Positions 1 to 10,370 of a stretch of 64,000 nt of DNA are shown one piece after another (positions within the stretch are counted from its first letter, which is position 1; each line of letters opens with the position of its first letter). Position numbers and translations under genes: made by a program. Below the pieces are notes generated by a model. It saw nothing but the letters and a program-made list of their open reading frames with translations. It was not told where the DNA came from and searched no databases. This DNA is from Anagrus nilaparvatae (Eukaryota; Arthropoda; Insecta; Hymenoptera; Mymaridae). The DNA is taken from the NCBI GenBank assembly GCA_022575985.1, contig JAKSXM010000231.1, forward strand, positions 8,372,501 through 8,436,500. Direction: 5' to 3'.

Positions 1-1112
1 GCAGCTTTGCAGAGGAAGCATCGCAGCTTTCCTGTGCATTCGTCTGCCTTGTGGTTTTCCAGTCCACATTTAAAGCAAAGTTTGCTTCTATCGGGCCCCT
101 TGCAATTTCCTGCAATATGCCCGTAGGCTAAGCATCTGAAGCATCTAAGTGGGGTAGACTGCAGTCTTACTCTACAGTTCCCCAGGCCTAGCTTAATGCT
201 ACCTTTTTTGACCAGCTTAAACGCAGCCTTTTCGTCCATCTCTATTGTCGCTAATCTCTGCTCCCGAATATTAGGCTGAGATAGCTTTACCTGAATCGGT
301 CCGGTTTCCTTCAAGGCAGCTTTCAGGGCTACCTCTACTTCTTCTTTCGTGGTAAGGCAGTCGATGTCCCGAATCTGGAGGTTCCGACGTGGCGTCAAAC
401 ATGCGACGTTCACGTTCTCCCCCATTGTTGCCTTGACTGCCTCGAAAAGAGCTGTTTGCCCTTCTGTTTTTCCTTTCATCTCTATCAATACGTTACCGGC
501 TTGAGTTTTTCTTACTGAACAGATGTTAGCTGCAGTAGCCTCTCCACTAACGCTTTCCTTGATCTGCTTCAATACATCCGCGTACGCTTTCCCTTCTGGT
601 AGCTTAATTGCGACTGCCTTGTCTCTAGCTCTAGGAAGCTTCGCTTTCCCCTTGGCGTTCCCTTTCTTCTTTTCTTTTTTTCTTTCCTCGTCTTTTTCTC
701 TCTCTGCCTTTTTCCTTTTCTTTCTCCTGTTCCTTCGGCCAGTGTAATCTTGGAATTCGTCATTGTCCCCAAGAGGAGTCTCAGTAGGTTCCGGCGTCTT
801 GTCTCTATTTCCTTCCAATTCCGTCACTGTTTCTTTTGTCATTCTTACCAATGAAACAGTAAGCCTAGGATACGTTGGCGGCTTGTTAAACCTGGCAGCT
901 GAGAGTGGTTTTGCCACGGATGCAGCAGAATTGGCTTTCTGTGCCGAATTTTTTGGGCTACTCCCGCTCGCAGGCTTCTTTGAGGGAGTCTGCTTTCCTG
1001 TCTCATTTTCCTCTTCCGAATTTTCTCGAAACCTTTTCTTTGTATTTTGAGCAGCTTTAGATTGCTCAGTAATATACTGCTTTAATTCGGTTTCGATAGA
1101 AAGGACTTCAAG
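1..1112 (-). CDS. R1-clade non-LTR retrotransposon ORF1 (Gag-like, zinc knuckles), partial
   Basis: The frame is open on the minus strand from about 1112 to the left edge of the window, about 365 codons without a stop, so it continues outside. The N-terminal half is charged: a Lys/Glu-rich stretch (roughly 640-770) resembles the low-complexity leader of LINE nucleocapsid proteins. The C-terminal part has two CCHC zinc knuckles, CX2CX4HX4C: CFRCLAYGHIAGNC near 110-150 and CFKCGLENHKADEC near 40-80, followed by the start of a third Cys pair. This is the nucleic-acid-binding Gag that packages LINE RNA with the ORF2 polymerase. The upstream end meets AT-rich DNA at ~1112 with an in-frame TAG and no clear initiator ATG, consistent with 5' truncation. 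ORF2 would lie to the left, outside the window. It is related to, but not the same family as, the element at 16549-20500. Confidence 0.8.
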
Positions 1113-1281
1113 CTAACATTATGGTTTATGATATTATATTAATTCATAAGTAACATTTTACCTGCTAATTTAAATAAAAAATTAATTTACAGGCTTTGAT
1201 ATATATTGTTTACAAATATTATTTCTGCTCGTTTAAATTAAAATAAAAGGTAAGGCAATCATCTTTTTTTACACTCATTTG

Positions 1282-1795
1282 AATTAAAATGCCAAATCGG
1301 GTTAGACGTGTTTGTTCAAATAATTCGATAATTTATAAAAATATTAATAAATGCATGTATATTGGTATCTTTTTTAAGAGTAAATCTTTTGAACTTTTCA
1401 TTAATTTACATGCATTGCTCCATTTTCTTTACAAATTACATATCGTCTCATTTTAATTAAAATGCCAAATTGGGTTAGACATATGTTTGTTCAAATCATT
1501 CAATGATTCATATTAATTAAAAAAATATTAATAAATGTATATTGGTATCTTTTTTAAGAGTAAATTTTTTAAATTTTTATTTAATTTACATGCTCAATTT
1601 TCTTTACAAATTACATATCGTCTCATTTTAATTAAAATGCCAAATTGGGTTAGACATGTTTGTTCAAATCTTTCAATAATCCATATTAATTATATTAATT
1701 TTAAATAATGTTTCAATTGGTATCTTTGTTTAGAGTAAATTTTATGCATTTTTATTAAATTTTAAATCGCTACTTGCAATATTATTGAATGAACA
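1282..1795. repeat. ~174-bp degenerate tandem repeat, three copies
   Basis: Three successive copies begin with the same block (AATTAAAATGCCAAAT) at 1282, 1455 and 1630, giving periods of 173 and 175 bp. Each copy repeats the order: GGGTTAGAC block, GTTTGTTCAAAT block, TTGGTATCTTTTTTAAGAG block, then TTACATATCGTCTCATTTT. Copies diverge by scattered substitutions and short indels. No open frame runs through them. It looks like a small satellite or a remnant of a larger array. Confidence 0.75.
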
Positions 1796-3453
1796 TTAAT
1801 TTATAGGCATAGTAAGTATTATATTTAACACTTTTCAATTCTTCTCATTAAAATTAAAATGAAATTCAATAAACTTTATAGACATTCATTTTAATTTTAA
1901 TGCCAAAATATAATAAAAAACAAACAATGATTTCATACTTTTAGAATGTAATGAGGAATTTTACTTCATTGACTTTAAAATGTCTAAAATGCTTTAAATA
2001 TACTTTTTAATTAATAAATTAATATTTTAACCGATAAAATGTTATCAATAAAAAATTTATTCAAAGTTTTACAGTAATAATATATGAAAATATATTATCA
2101 CCTTATTTTTAATGAAGCCGCATATCTTCATCTTCTATTCCAACATAAGAATCTTCTTCTCCTTCTCGAGAAAACATGATCATCTTTAAAAATTAAACTC
2201 CTTCTTGTTTCATCAGCGTTCTATAAAATTAAAAAAAAATTAATTAATATTATTTTTAATAAGTATTAGTTACTTTGATTATAACATTTTATCATTACAA
2301 AATCTTTAGTACAATAATATCCAAAATTTTATAATTTACAAAACTGTAATAGTGTAATTAAAATAAATATTGATTCCATATTACAAACAATCGATTTTGT
2401 TAAGTATATTCATCATGAAATTAGTTAAACACAACGACAAATATAATTTTATGATACTATACAATTTTCATATCATAAAGATTAAAATTGTAAATTGATA
2501 ATTTATATGATATTTATAAAGCTGTACTGATTTTTAGTTTATTTATTTTTTCTTTTTTTTTATGATACGCTTTTGATTTTGAATATTTTATTATTTTCAT
2601 TTCTTTCTTAATTATAAAAATAATAAAAATAGGCATGACACAAAGTAATAATATAACCAAATCTTTACATTATATTATGTACCAGCAGAATCCAATTATA
2701 TATACCTTTCTTTTAAAAAATTTTGCATAATTTATAATATTAAAGTATTTTTGAATAATAAAAAAGTAAGGTATCAAGAATTATAAATTAAAAAATTTTT
2801 ATTTATAAAAGAATACAAACATTTTTTTTTCTAATAACATCTAACTGATAAGGATCATTCAATACTTTTAACAAAGTAAATTATTCCGTACATTGTAATT
2901 TACATTTACATTTAAACTTTATTACTTATCTTCATCTTTTTTCTTATTAATATTAGCAATCAACTTAAAAATATAAAAGAAAAATATTATTTCATATGAT
3001 TTTAATAATTTCTTTATATCTTTTAAAATTAAATTCAAAATATTTTATTCTTTTTTTCATCAATCTTTTATATATCATTAATTTTATCATGCTTTAATTG
3101 TTAGTGATCCTAGTTACTTAATATCATTATGATTAATCTATTTTTTATTTTTGATATAATAATTTTTTATTATTATTATATTTATATTTTTTGTTTTGAT
3201 TTATTAATTTTTTATTGTCAAATCTTGGTTATTATTAAAATTCAATTAAAATTACTTAGGAATTATCATTATCAGTATTTTAAATTAAGTAATCTTAAAT
3301 AATACATTTAGTTTAATTAACATAAAAAATTTCTATCCTTTAATTTTAAAATTATTAAAAAATTTTAAATTCTTTAACTTTCTTTTAAAGATTAAAAAAT
3401 TAAGTCTAATGCACTTAAAGATAACATTTGCATTTTAATTTCAGTTTAATTAA
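1796..3453. other. AT-rich stretch without recognised genes
   Basis: About 1.65 kb of A/T-dominated sequence with no long open frame. A possible small minus-strand exon lies at about 2115-2222: it follows a TTTTATAG acceptor and encodes Arg- and acid-rich residues. It has no recognisable domain and could equally be chance. The stretch adjoins the 3' end of the MULE-RING gene, so part of it may be its 3' untranslated region. Confidence 0.4.
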
Positions 3454-3638
3454 TTAAAAAAATATTTGAATTGGTCGTATTCTAAACTGTTTTCTGCAGT
3501 AAGGACACTTCTTTCTAGTATCATATGTAGCAGCAGCGCATGATCTGTAGGCACATCTGTGCCCGCATGGTACAAAAGCCATTAGGTCCCTGGTTTCCTC
3601 GAGACAAATGACGCAACTGTCAAAAATCATCTGTAATT
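3454..3638 (-). pseudogene. C-terminal RING-finger exon
   Basis: After a TTATTTTCAG acceptor the exon encodes a compact C3HC4 RING: CVICLEE, PCGHRCAYRSC and CPYC, then ends at TAA 3454-3456. All eight metal ligands are present with normal spacing, and the Ile after the first Cys-x pair and Pro in CPYC match E3 ligase RINGs of the IAP/MDM2-like type. It lies directly downstream of the transposase exons with a compatible splice site. The RING itself is undamaged. Confidence 0.7.
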
Positions 3639-3715
3639 CTGAAAATAAATAAAAAATGTATAGTTTAGCTGATTTTATTCAAAAATTTTAATAATATAAG
3701 TTATTTTACAATTAC

Positions 3716-4399
3716 CTTGGTTTACTTGCTGGTTAGCTACAGGAGCCTGTGCAACTGGTTAATTGACAGGAACTTCTTGTACTGCAAGAGGCTGTGCAAC
3801 TGGTTCATCGACAGGAACTTCTTGTACTCCAAGAGGCTGTGCAACTGGTTCATCGACAGGAACTTCTTGTACTCCAAGAGGCTGTGCAACTGGTTCAACG
3901 ACAGGAGCTGCTTGAACTGCAGGTAGTTCTTCATTTACAATTTCTTCAGCAGCAGCAACTTCTGCATTTTCTCTTCTGACAAATGGTATTACTCCAGCTC
4001 TTAGACGTTCATCAGGAACTGGTAATAATTCCAATGGTTGAGCATCATATAGTGGCTGTCCAGCGTATCCTCTCTGCACTCGCATTGCATTGTTAGGATG
4101 TTCCCTATTTGGGGCTTCCACTGCTATTCTTGGTGCACCTAATACAGGATTAAGCATTTCCATTATCGCTGCAGCATTTTGACGAAGCTGCTGGTTAGGT
4201 GCTACTGCTGCTGCTGCTGGTGGGTTATCGTCTGCAATATTTTCTCCTCTCTGGATGTCAATTGCACGCCTAAGTGCATTGTATGGGACATGTCTCTCAG
4301 GCACGTTTCTTTGCCTGATTGGTCCAATTTCTGCCCTCAATGCCTTGTTTCTTCTTCTGCGTCTTCGACGTCTTCTTTGATGGTTTACATTATTAAAAT
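3716..4399 (-). pseudogene. Basic linker and Pro/Val/Glu repeat exon of the MULE-RING gene
   Basis: The exon begins with an Arg-rich block (about nine consecutive Arg-type codons), then an Ala-rich region. It ends with a tandem repeat of a 16-17 residue unit containing DEPVAQPLGVQEVPV, encoded by a 51-bp DNA repeat at about 3750-3905. In the last repeat the GATGAA pair has become AATTAA, which gives the stop at 3759-3761. Downstream the frame continues to a GTAATT donor. The repeat suggests a flexible spacer between transposase and RING. Confidence 0.55.
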
Positions 4400-5612
4400 C
4401 TATTTCATTGAATTAAAATCATTATAATTTATAATCATGTACTAACATTTAATAAAATTTTTTTTAAATTATTTACCTATATCAGGCTCATTTTGAATTT
4501 CTTCTTCATCTATATCTGGCTCTGGAAGGGCAGCGGTACAATTTGCACATCATTATTCAATGGTTCAAGGTCTTGTTCCATTAACTGGTTAATCCAGTCT
4601 TCTGCTATATCTGAAAAATAAAAAAAATATAATTTCTCATTGTTTAAAACAAATTTTTTTCGTTAACATTTATCTATACCTTGTAGTAACAGGTTCTGAT
4701 CAATTCTGTAAATTTTTTCATTCAAACCAAAAGGTTGTAGAATCGACCAATCAAAATCTGGGTCAACTATTTCGATAGCTTCGTTTCTACGTTGAAAAGG
4801 AGCTGTAATATACTGTATAAAGTTTTCATTTAAGAGTTGAGCTAAGCGTGGGGAGTATATGTCTAGTTTTTTTAGTGTATGAGCTTTTAGATTTGTAGCG
4901 ATGGTATGCAACTCACGAACATTAATTCTTCTTGTAGAGTACATCCTCCATACTGTATAAATTGGAAATTTATAATTAATAATCATTTAAAAGTAATTAA
5001 ATTTTAAGTACTTACTGTTTTATAATAAATTATTCTTAAAAGCGCTTGTATAACGCGGCTGGCGACGAATTCTACGACCCATTTGTAAGTGAGAATAGTC
5101 CATATAACTTTGTTTTTGCAAAGTTTTTAATTTGCCTAAAACCAATAATTAATATACAATGATAGCAAAACATTATATCTATTAAATATATTAACTCTTA
5201 CAAAAGAACTGCCAAGGCTGCGGACGCCTAGAGAGTCTAGCTTCCAATCTTGCATGGTATGACTCTATAGAGTTATTTGTACGGTTTTGCAAACCAAACA
5301 CAGAAAAATTTTCAGCGCCAATCCTATCTAGCCAAAAATTTTGATAGTAATTGTTAAAGGCTTCAAACCTGGCAGATAAATTTAGGTTTAATTGTATGTT
5401 AATAAAATTAAATTCCTGTTGAATCTCCTCCTTTGGAAGAAAGGATAGTCCCATTAAAGACAGGATATATCGCTTAGCTTCAGAATTATCTTTTACGAAT
5501 CTAAAGAGACCTAAGTTTTTAATTTATCCCAACAGAGCCTGCAATAAAATAAAAAATAATTATTATTAACATACTGTAAATTATTTAAATGTATACAAAA
5601 CTTTTTAATTAC

Positions 5613-5810
5613 CCTATCGTAATGAAATTGACAACCCAAAATACGGCTTCTTGGAAAATTAGCTTCAGCAGCGTTCCTTAACGCAATTTCGAAATCGCAC
5701 ATAATTAACCTAACTCCCTCTCGATTAATCAATTGAGATAATCTTTGTAACACCACATGGTAGGCATTTTCAGTTTTTCTACTTTGAAGGCTCCAAAAAA
5801 AAGGCACAGC
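5613..5810 (-). pseudogene. MULE transposase exon with second catalytic Asp
   Basis: Acceptor TTTTTCTTAG at 5811; the exon starts AVPFFW and continues SLQSRKTENAY, the typical (Y/F)x(L/W)xxRKTExxY run of MULE transposases. It then shows MCDFE with the second catalytic Asp and ends GCQFHYDR before a GTAATT donor. The intron to the previous exon is 1.47 kb and very AT-rich. Confidence 0.7.
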
Positions 5811-7283
5811 CTAAGAAAAAAGTAGAAAAAAATAGCATAAAATTGAAGTGCACTGATTCATGTTTGCAAAAGTTTATAATAATATATTATTTTTGTTTGT
5901 AGTAATAAAAACGAAATATTAATTTTCAGCTTATTTAAAAAAATAAAATTCCAAACAATTTAATATTTACATTATATTATAGATAATTTTATAATTAAAA
6001 TCAGGTCTCATTGTTACAGCAGTTTTCAGAATATAGAAAATATTTTTAAAAATAAATCTTTAAATAAAACTTTTATCTTTTGAGAATTTCAAAAAGCTTC
6101 TGCAGATTATCATAATTTTAACTATTTTATTAAAAGAATTATCATTTTATTAACATTAATTAATCCAAAATAATTTTTTTATTTATTTTTTACGCTCATA
6201 AGATAATAAAAAATTTTATCTGTTCTCTTATAAACTTAAAAAAAATTGTGTATTATAGAAAAAAAGAAAGCTTTTACTTTTAATCGATAAAACTTTTTTT
6301 ACTCTTACTTATAACAATCGATAAAACTAGGTCATTTATCTTTGTTAATTTAAAAAACCTACCAATGATTTTAATATAATGAACACCAATCAATTTATTT
6401 GAATGAAAATTATTAAAATATAAATAATTAAATAATACTTTTAGCAATGGTTGAAAAAATCCCAACGCTAATTATTGTTTTTTTTTTATATCAGTAAATT
6501 CGCTGTTAATTGGCTTTAATGATTTTTACTTTTTCAAATAAATTACTTAATAAATGAAAAACAAAAAAAAAAACAATTTTAAATATGTGATTTTTTGTAA
6601 TAAAAGTACATACCAGGGTTCAAGTTTTATTAATTATAATACTCATTTAAATATTTAAATAAGGGCTTAATAAATTTTAAAATTTACATTAGCTAATTTA
6701 AATGTCAAGTATATACATTCCCAAAGAAAGCTGCCAATATTGAAATAACTAAAGAGTAAATTTAATATTGTAATAATTTTTTCCGATGAGATTTTTTCAA
6801 ATGAAATCAATATTTATATACTCATTCATGATAAAAAAAAGAAAACATTTGACATTTTGTCTCAACTGCATTACATTATTATTATTATCATTTATTAATC
6901 ACGAATAATTTTTTTTTCTTTTTCATATTAACACAAGTAATAAACAATTTCATCGGTTGTCTTGAAAATTTTAAAATCATTGTGTATTGTAGCAAAAAAA
7001 TGAAACTTTTATATCTTATCGGTAATACTTTCCAAAAAATTTTAGCTTTTTCAATATATTTTAGATAATTTCAAAATTCATATTAGATCTCATTATAACA
7101 GCAGTTTTCTGAATGTAGAATATTAAAAAAAATAATTTTATTTTTATTTATTTTTAAAATTAGTAAAATAATAAATTAATTTATCTGTTCTCTTATAAAT
7201 TTAAAAAAGAGTGTATTATAGAAAAACAGAAACCTTTTATTTTTTTATAAATAATACTTTTATTAATATTATTAATTACTCAC
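5811..7283. other. Large AT-rich intron of the MULE-RING gene
   Basis: About 1.47 kb between two exons, bounded by GTGAGT (minus) and TTTTTCTTAG. It is over 80% A/T by eye and holds only short chance frames. Two stretches (around 6000-6080 and 7075-7150) share a GGTCTCATTGTTACAGCAGTTTTC-like block, which suggests an old internal duplication. Nothing functional seen. Confidence 0.4.
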
Positions 7284-7623
7284 ATAGATATGCTTTACAG
7301 CCATAACGGTTGTCACTTCTTAAGCATTCTGTAGGCTTGGTATAACTTCGAACGTAGAATCTACAAATAACTCCTCTGCGTCTCGCATAAAATTAGTAAT
7401 GAAATTTTCATCAAAGAAACAAATTTGAATATCTCCATCAGCATCAGTGATAGATTCTGCAACTAGGTTTCCATCATCATACTGTCCCAACCTTGGGTTT
7501 CCAGCCAATTGCTGTGCAAATTGAATCATGTTAATTGGGTTTGGTGGATACTCCATCCTCCTCCAACGAGTCATAGTCGATTTCATAGATTCGAAAGTGA
7601 CGACGTTTCGAATCTCTGGGTAG
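7284..7623 (-). pseudogene. MULE transposase exon with first catalytic Asp
   Basis: Acceptor TTTTTCTAG, donor GTGAGT. The exon joins in frame to both neighbours. It encodes the pre-core and FVDSTFEVIPSLQNA, where D of VDSTF is the first catalytic carboxylate of the MULE DDE triad. The next codon, usually an aromatic residue in this family, is TAA (7320-7322). After the stop the frame continues with family-like sequence to the donor, so this is one nonsense change rather than the gene end. Confidence 0.65.
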
Positions 7624-7770
7624 CTAGAAAAATAAAGTTATTAGTATTAAGGCATTTTGTTATTAGTATTAAGCTAAAAAAAATATTGTTAACTTTAACA
7701 CGGAAAAAAAGTTAAGAAAAAAAATTTATGTGTATTAGTAAATTTATTATTAAATTTTTTTTATTCTTAC

Positions 7771-7980
7771 AGTAATATTACAGAGTCAAATAAACGTTTA
7801 AGCCTCGTGTAATTTCTCCGTAATGATTCTTTAATTGCATCCCTAATACGTGCAATTGATATTGATAAATTATTCCTTTCACAATGTCTTGAGTGTGCTG
7901 AAGTTAGCACAATCTCCATTTCATGGCCCGGTGGAATCCTTGCGGTACCAGAACAATGTGGATTCTGACTTCGTAAATAA
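7771..7980 (-). pseudogene. FLYWCH-type zinc-finger exon of the MULE gene
   Basis: The exon follows a CTTGCAG acceptor and ends at a GTAAGA donor, phase 2. It reads Y-L-R...C-S-G-T-A-R-I...H-S-R-H, the second half of a FLYWCH finger (conserved C, then H-x-H-like pair), followed by a helical basic stretch. FLYWCH fingers are the usual N-terminal DNA-binding module of MULE transposases. The exon encoding the aromatic first half of the finger was not found to the right. Confidence 0.6.
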
Positions 7981-8176
7981 CTGCAAGTTTCAAAATACAT
8001 TTATTAAAATTCAAATTTACAAATAGTCAAATTTTTATCTACATGACACGCGCGTCTTCCTAAGTTTCTTTTTCGATTTATTATTTACTGTTTAAAATTT
8101 TATTTTTTTTTTTAATTTAATAATTTACTTCCTTGACAATTTAAAATTTCAAATAATATTATTTTAATTTCTAATT

Positions 8177-8317
8177 AAACTCCTCCCCCTCCCCCCACTT
8201 GAAGCTTGTTAAGAAGGGGAAGGTTTTTCCTCATCCCCTTCTTAACAAGCGTTAAGGGGATGAGGAAACACCTTCCCCTTCTTAATAAGCGTTAAGTGGG
8301 GGGAGGAGGAGGAGTTT
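8177..8317. repeat. GC-rich foldback (inverted repeat, ~65-bp arms)
   Basis: The left arm begins AAACTCCTCCCCCTCCCCCC and the right arm ends with its near-exact reverse complement (GGGGGGAGGAGGAGGAGTTT). The arms keep pairing through AAGAAGGGGAAGG and CCTCATCCCCTT blocks to a small central loop near 8245. The composition (long C and G runs) is unlike the AT-rich flanks. It looks like a small foldback/MITE. Confidence 0.8.
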
Positions 8318-8483
8318 CATAAAAAATATTGTATGCATTTCGTATAGAAAATATAAAATTTCTATAAAATTTTTTTGAAAATAAAACATTGGGCGTCTTA
8401 TGTTTTCTTTACCTTATTATTTTTTTTTTTTTTTTTTTTTTTTTTTAAGGGAAATATGTGAATCTTACATCAGCCATGGAGTG

Positions 8484-8508
8484 TTTGCGGGCCTTAAAGG
8501 CCCGCAAA
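8484..8508 (-). other. 3'-UTR stem-loop of the R1-clade element
   Basis: A 25-nt near-perfect palindrome (arms TTTGCGGGCC and GGCCCGCAAA around a 5-nt centre) sits about 40 nt upstream of the poly(A). Several LINE families use a 3' stem-loop as the RT recognition signal; that role here is inference. The sister copy at 16549-20500 ends before this position and lacks it. Confidence 0.6.
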
Positions 8509-8711
8509 TTTCCATAACCGCCCAGTTGTACACCACCGGCGAACGCGGTTGCCGGCTACGCCCCAGATTCTTACTGGATAAACACACTTTAAACCCCCCG
8601 CGCTTGTTTGTCCCAAACCGGAACTCCCTTTTCAGGTATAACTTCAGTTTGGGACGCGCAGCCTAGGCAGCTGGCCGCTGCCTTCCCCCTGCCTAGGGGC
8701 AGGAGAGCTCT

Positions 8712-9770
8712 CTACGATAGAAAGCCCTCCTCCTTCTTCTCCAACAAGGTGGTCCTTACGTACTCTGCTACTTTGTTCCAATTTTCGGAACTCCGTAGCA
8801 TTTCCGGGACCACCGTCTCCGGCCTCCAAATCGGGAAGGGCGGGCGTCCCTCCGAGTAGCGAACACATTCGAAAAATGTGTGCTCTACTGTATCATCCAC
8901 GCCCGGACAGTGCAAGCACTCCTTTGTTGCCACCTTATGCCAATGCTTCAACATGACACGGAAGTACCCGTGTCCAGTTAAGAACTGGGTAAGGTAGAAA
9001 TCCACCTTCCCATGCTGTCGTCCCATCCATGCCTGCAGGTCTGAGATCAGTCTGCGCGTCCACAGGGCATTTTTCTCTTGGTTCTTTTTCCATCGTTTCT
9101 TCCATGCTTTCATAGAGTTGAAGCGGGCGCGAGTGGAAGCCACTTCGCGCTCTTCTACGCTCTCGTAGATGAATTTCCGCTCCAACGCTAGCAGGTCAAT
9201 GGGTATCACCGAAGCAACAACCTGGATCGCCTCTAGAGATACCGTGTGGTATCCACAGGCTATCCTCACTGCCGCCTGCCTCTGTACCGACGATATTTTT
9301 CGTCTGTACTTGGCAGTTTCTGTGGTCTTCGCCCAGACTTCTGATCCGTAGAGCAGGACAGAGTTGACGACTGACATCAGGAGCCTCCGCTTCCCTGGTT
9401 TGGGTCCCCCAATGTTGGCCATGAGCCTTGACAGGGAGGATGCGGCCGACGCTGCCTTTTCACACGACCTCTGAAATTGCTCCCAGAAGGTCAGCTTGTT
9501 ATCAAGCTGAACTCCCAGGTATTTCACCGATGTTCTGGTTCGGATCGTGTGAGGGTTTCCGCCGTCGTCGATAATTACATCGAAGTCGGTAGGAACCCTT
9601 CGACGGGTCAGCAGTACGATCTCCGTTTTTGGGATCGCAAGCTGGAGCCCGTGATCGCCCATCCAGAGGTTGATCCGTCTCATGACTAGATTCAACCTCT
9701 CCTGGGTCACTTCCATGTCCCTGCCAGTTATGGTCAGGGCCACGTCGTTGGCGTACCCGATCAGGGAAAC
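8712..9770 (-). CDS. R1-clade ORF2 C-terminal part (end of RT plus Cys/His domain)
   Basis: The frame is open without stops from the truncation point to TAG at 8712. It starts within RT motif C, which reads GYANDVAL, that is YAND where LINE reverse transcriptases have YADD. It then gives the RT thumb, a long helical region, and the C-terminal CCHC-like motif CLHCPGVDDTVEHTFFEC (CX2CX7HX4C) seen in R1-group ORF2 proteins. The in-frame ATG used as a nominal start at 9743 is internal. The protein lacks endonuclease and most of RT, so it cannot work by itself. It is much better preserved than its sister copy, which has three stops. Confidence 0.85.
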   Translation of the reverse strand, partial: VSLIGYANDVALTITGRDMEVTQERLNLVMRRINLWMGDHGLQLAIPKTEIVLLTRRRVPTDFDVIIDDGGNPHTIRTRTSVKYLGVQLDNKLTFWEQFQRSCEKAASAASSLSRLMANIGGPKPGKRRLLMSVVNSVLLYGSEVWAKTTETAKYRRKISSVQRQAAVRIACGYHTVSLEAIQVVASVIPIDLLALERKFIYESVEEREVASTRARFNSMKAWKKRWKKNQEKNALWTRRLISDLQAWMGRQHGKVDFYLTQFLTGHGYFRVMLKHWHKVATKECLHCPGVDDTVEHTFFECVRYSEGRPPFPIWRPETVVPEMLRSSENWNKVAEYVRTTLLEKKEEGFLS

Positions 9771-9929
9771 TCAGCAATCAAGATTTCTATTTATCATCAG
9801 AATATCTACTTTATCACCACAAACTACTTATTTATCAATCACCGAAAACTACCTTACAATCGCTAGAGCTCTTAAGCTCTACTTATCATAGAAGTTTTTA
9901 TATTACCATATAGATTTATGATGGAATAA

Positions 9930-10133
9930 TGGGTTGTGAGAAATAAGGAGATAACACAAAGAAAGAAAACACAATTAATTGTAAGAAAAACAACTATACT
10001 TTATTATGTAATCGTAAGCGATCTTTACTCTTCAAGAGATCAGAAGAGACTGACTAAGCGGGCGGAAGCCCACTTTACATGACAGCACCACGCATGCGTT
10101 ATATGCACGGTGTGTACCAACTTCATTTTAACA
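9930..10133 (-). repeat. Copia 3' LTR (inner edge certain, outer edge tentative)
   Basis: Read on the minus strand it starts TGTTAAAATG immediately after the polypurine tract. It contains a TATA-like GCATATAACG, an arthropod initiator-like TTAGTCAGTC about 65 bp later and an AATAAA poly(A) signal. That gives the U3-R-U5 order. I place the outer end at CAACCCA (9930) because TG...CA ends would give a 204-bp LTR, but with no 5' LTR to compare this is a guess. Confidence 0.55.
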
Positions 10134-10142
10134 CTCCCTCCT
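10134..10142 (-). other. Copia polypurine tract
   Basis: AGGAGGGAG on the minus strand directly precedes the LTR start TGTTA. It primes plus-strand DNA synthesis in LTR retrotransposons. Confidence 0.75.
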
Positions 10143-10370
10143 AATTAGGTACATTAAATATTAATATATTATCAAGAATAATCTTATCAACACATATTTT
10201 ACATCTTATCATAAAAGTACAAAAATACAAATTGTATAGAAAACAATGAACTTTAGTTATAAATTAAATAATTACAAATCATTAAGTTTTTAAATTCTTT
10301 CAATCGTCTTTCGTATCTCGTTCTGGTTAACCTATATAGTATCTGTAACAAAGAAAATATAATTATTAAA

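Larger units (their letters stand above)
3454..7980 (-). pseudogene. FLYWCH + MULE transposase + RING-finger gene, multi-exon, broken
   Basis: I trace nine exons on the minus strand, with GT-AG junctions and matching phases for most: 7980-7771, 7623-7284, 5810-5613, 5538-5202, 5135-5016, 4952-4680, 4610-4477, 4399-3716 and 3638-3454. In order they encode the end of a FLYWCH-type zinc finger, a Mutator-like (MULE) DDE transposase, a basic Arg-rich linker, a Pro/Val-rich repeat and a C-terminal RING finger. The transposase shows FVDSTFEVIP (first Asp), MCDFEIALRNA (second Asp) and GCQFHY. Known MULE transposases cut and paste DNA; a RING usually recruits an E2 ubiquitin ligase partner. Breaks: in-frame TAA at 7320-7322, 5524-5526, 5020-5022 and 3759-3761, and a frameshift inside 4477-4610. 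N-terminal exons are missing beyond 7980, where a foldback and a LINE now lie. It may be a transposon copy or a decayed domesticated gene; no terminal inverted repeats were identified. Confidence 0.75.
8421..9770 (-). mobile_element. R1-clade LINE, 5'-truncated copy with poly(A) tail
   Basis: The element reads on the minus strand. The 3' end is a 26-nt poly(A) (T run at 8421-8446). Preceding it is a ~265-bp 3' UTR containing a GC-rich inverted repeat CCTAGGCAG/CTGCCTAGG near the ORF stop. The 5' end is abrupt at ~9770, inside the RT domain. This is the usual outcome of incomplete target-primed reverse transcription. It is nearly identical to the corresponding part of the 16549-20500 element but has 200 bp more 3' UTR. 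The right flank abuts sequence next to the Copia LTR; no target-site duplication was clear. Confidence 0.85.

Noticed and set aside
523..1050. Plus-strand frames of 74 and 95 codons over the window start
   Set aside because: They are antisense shadows of the minus-strand Gag with zinc knuckles.
3794..3979. Plus-strand repeat protein (QLVHRQELLVLQEAV units)
   Set aside because: Antisense of the Pro/Val repeat exon of the MULE-RING gene; the minus frame joins to real domains.
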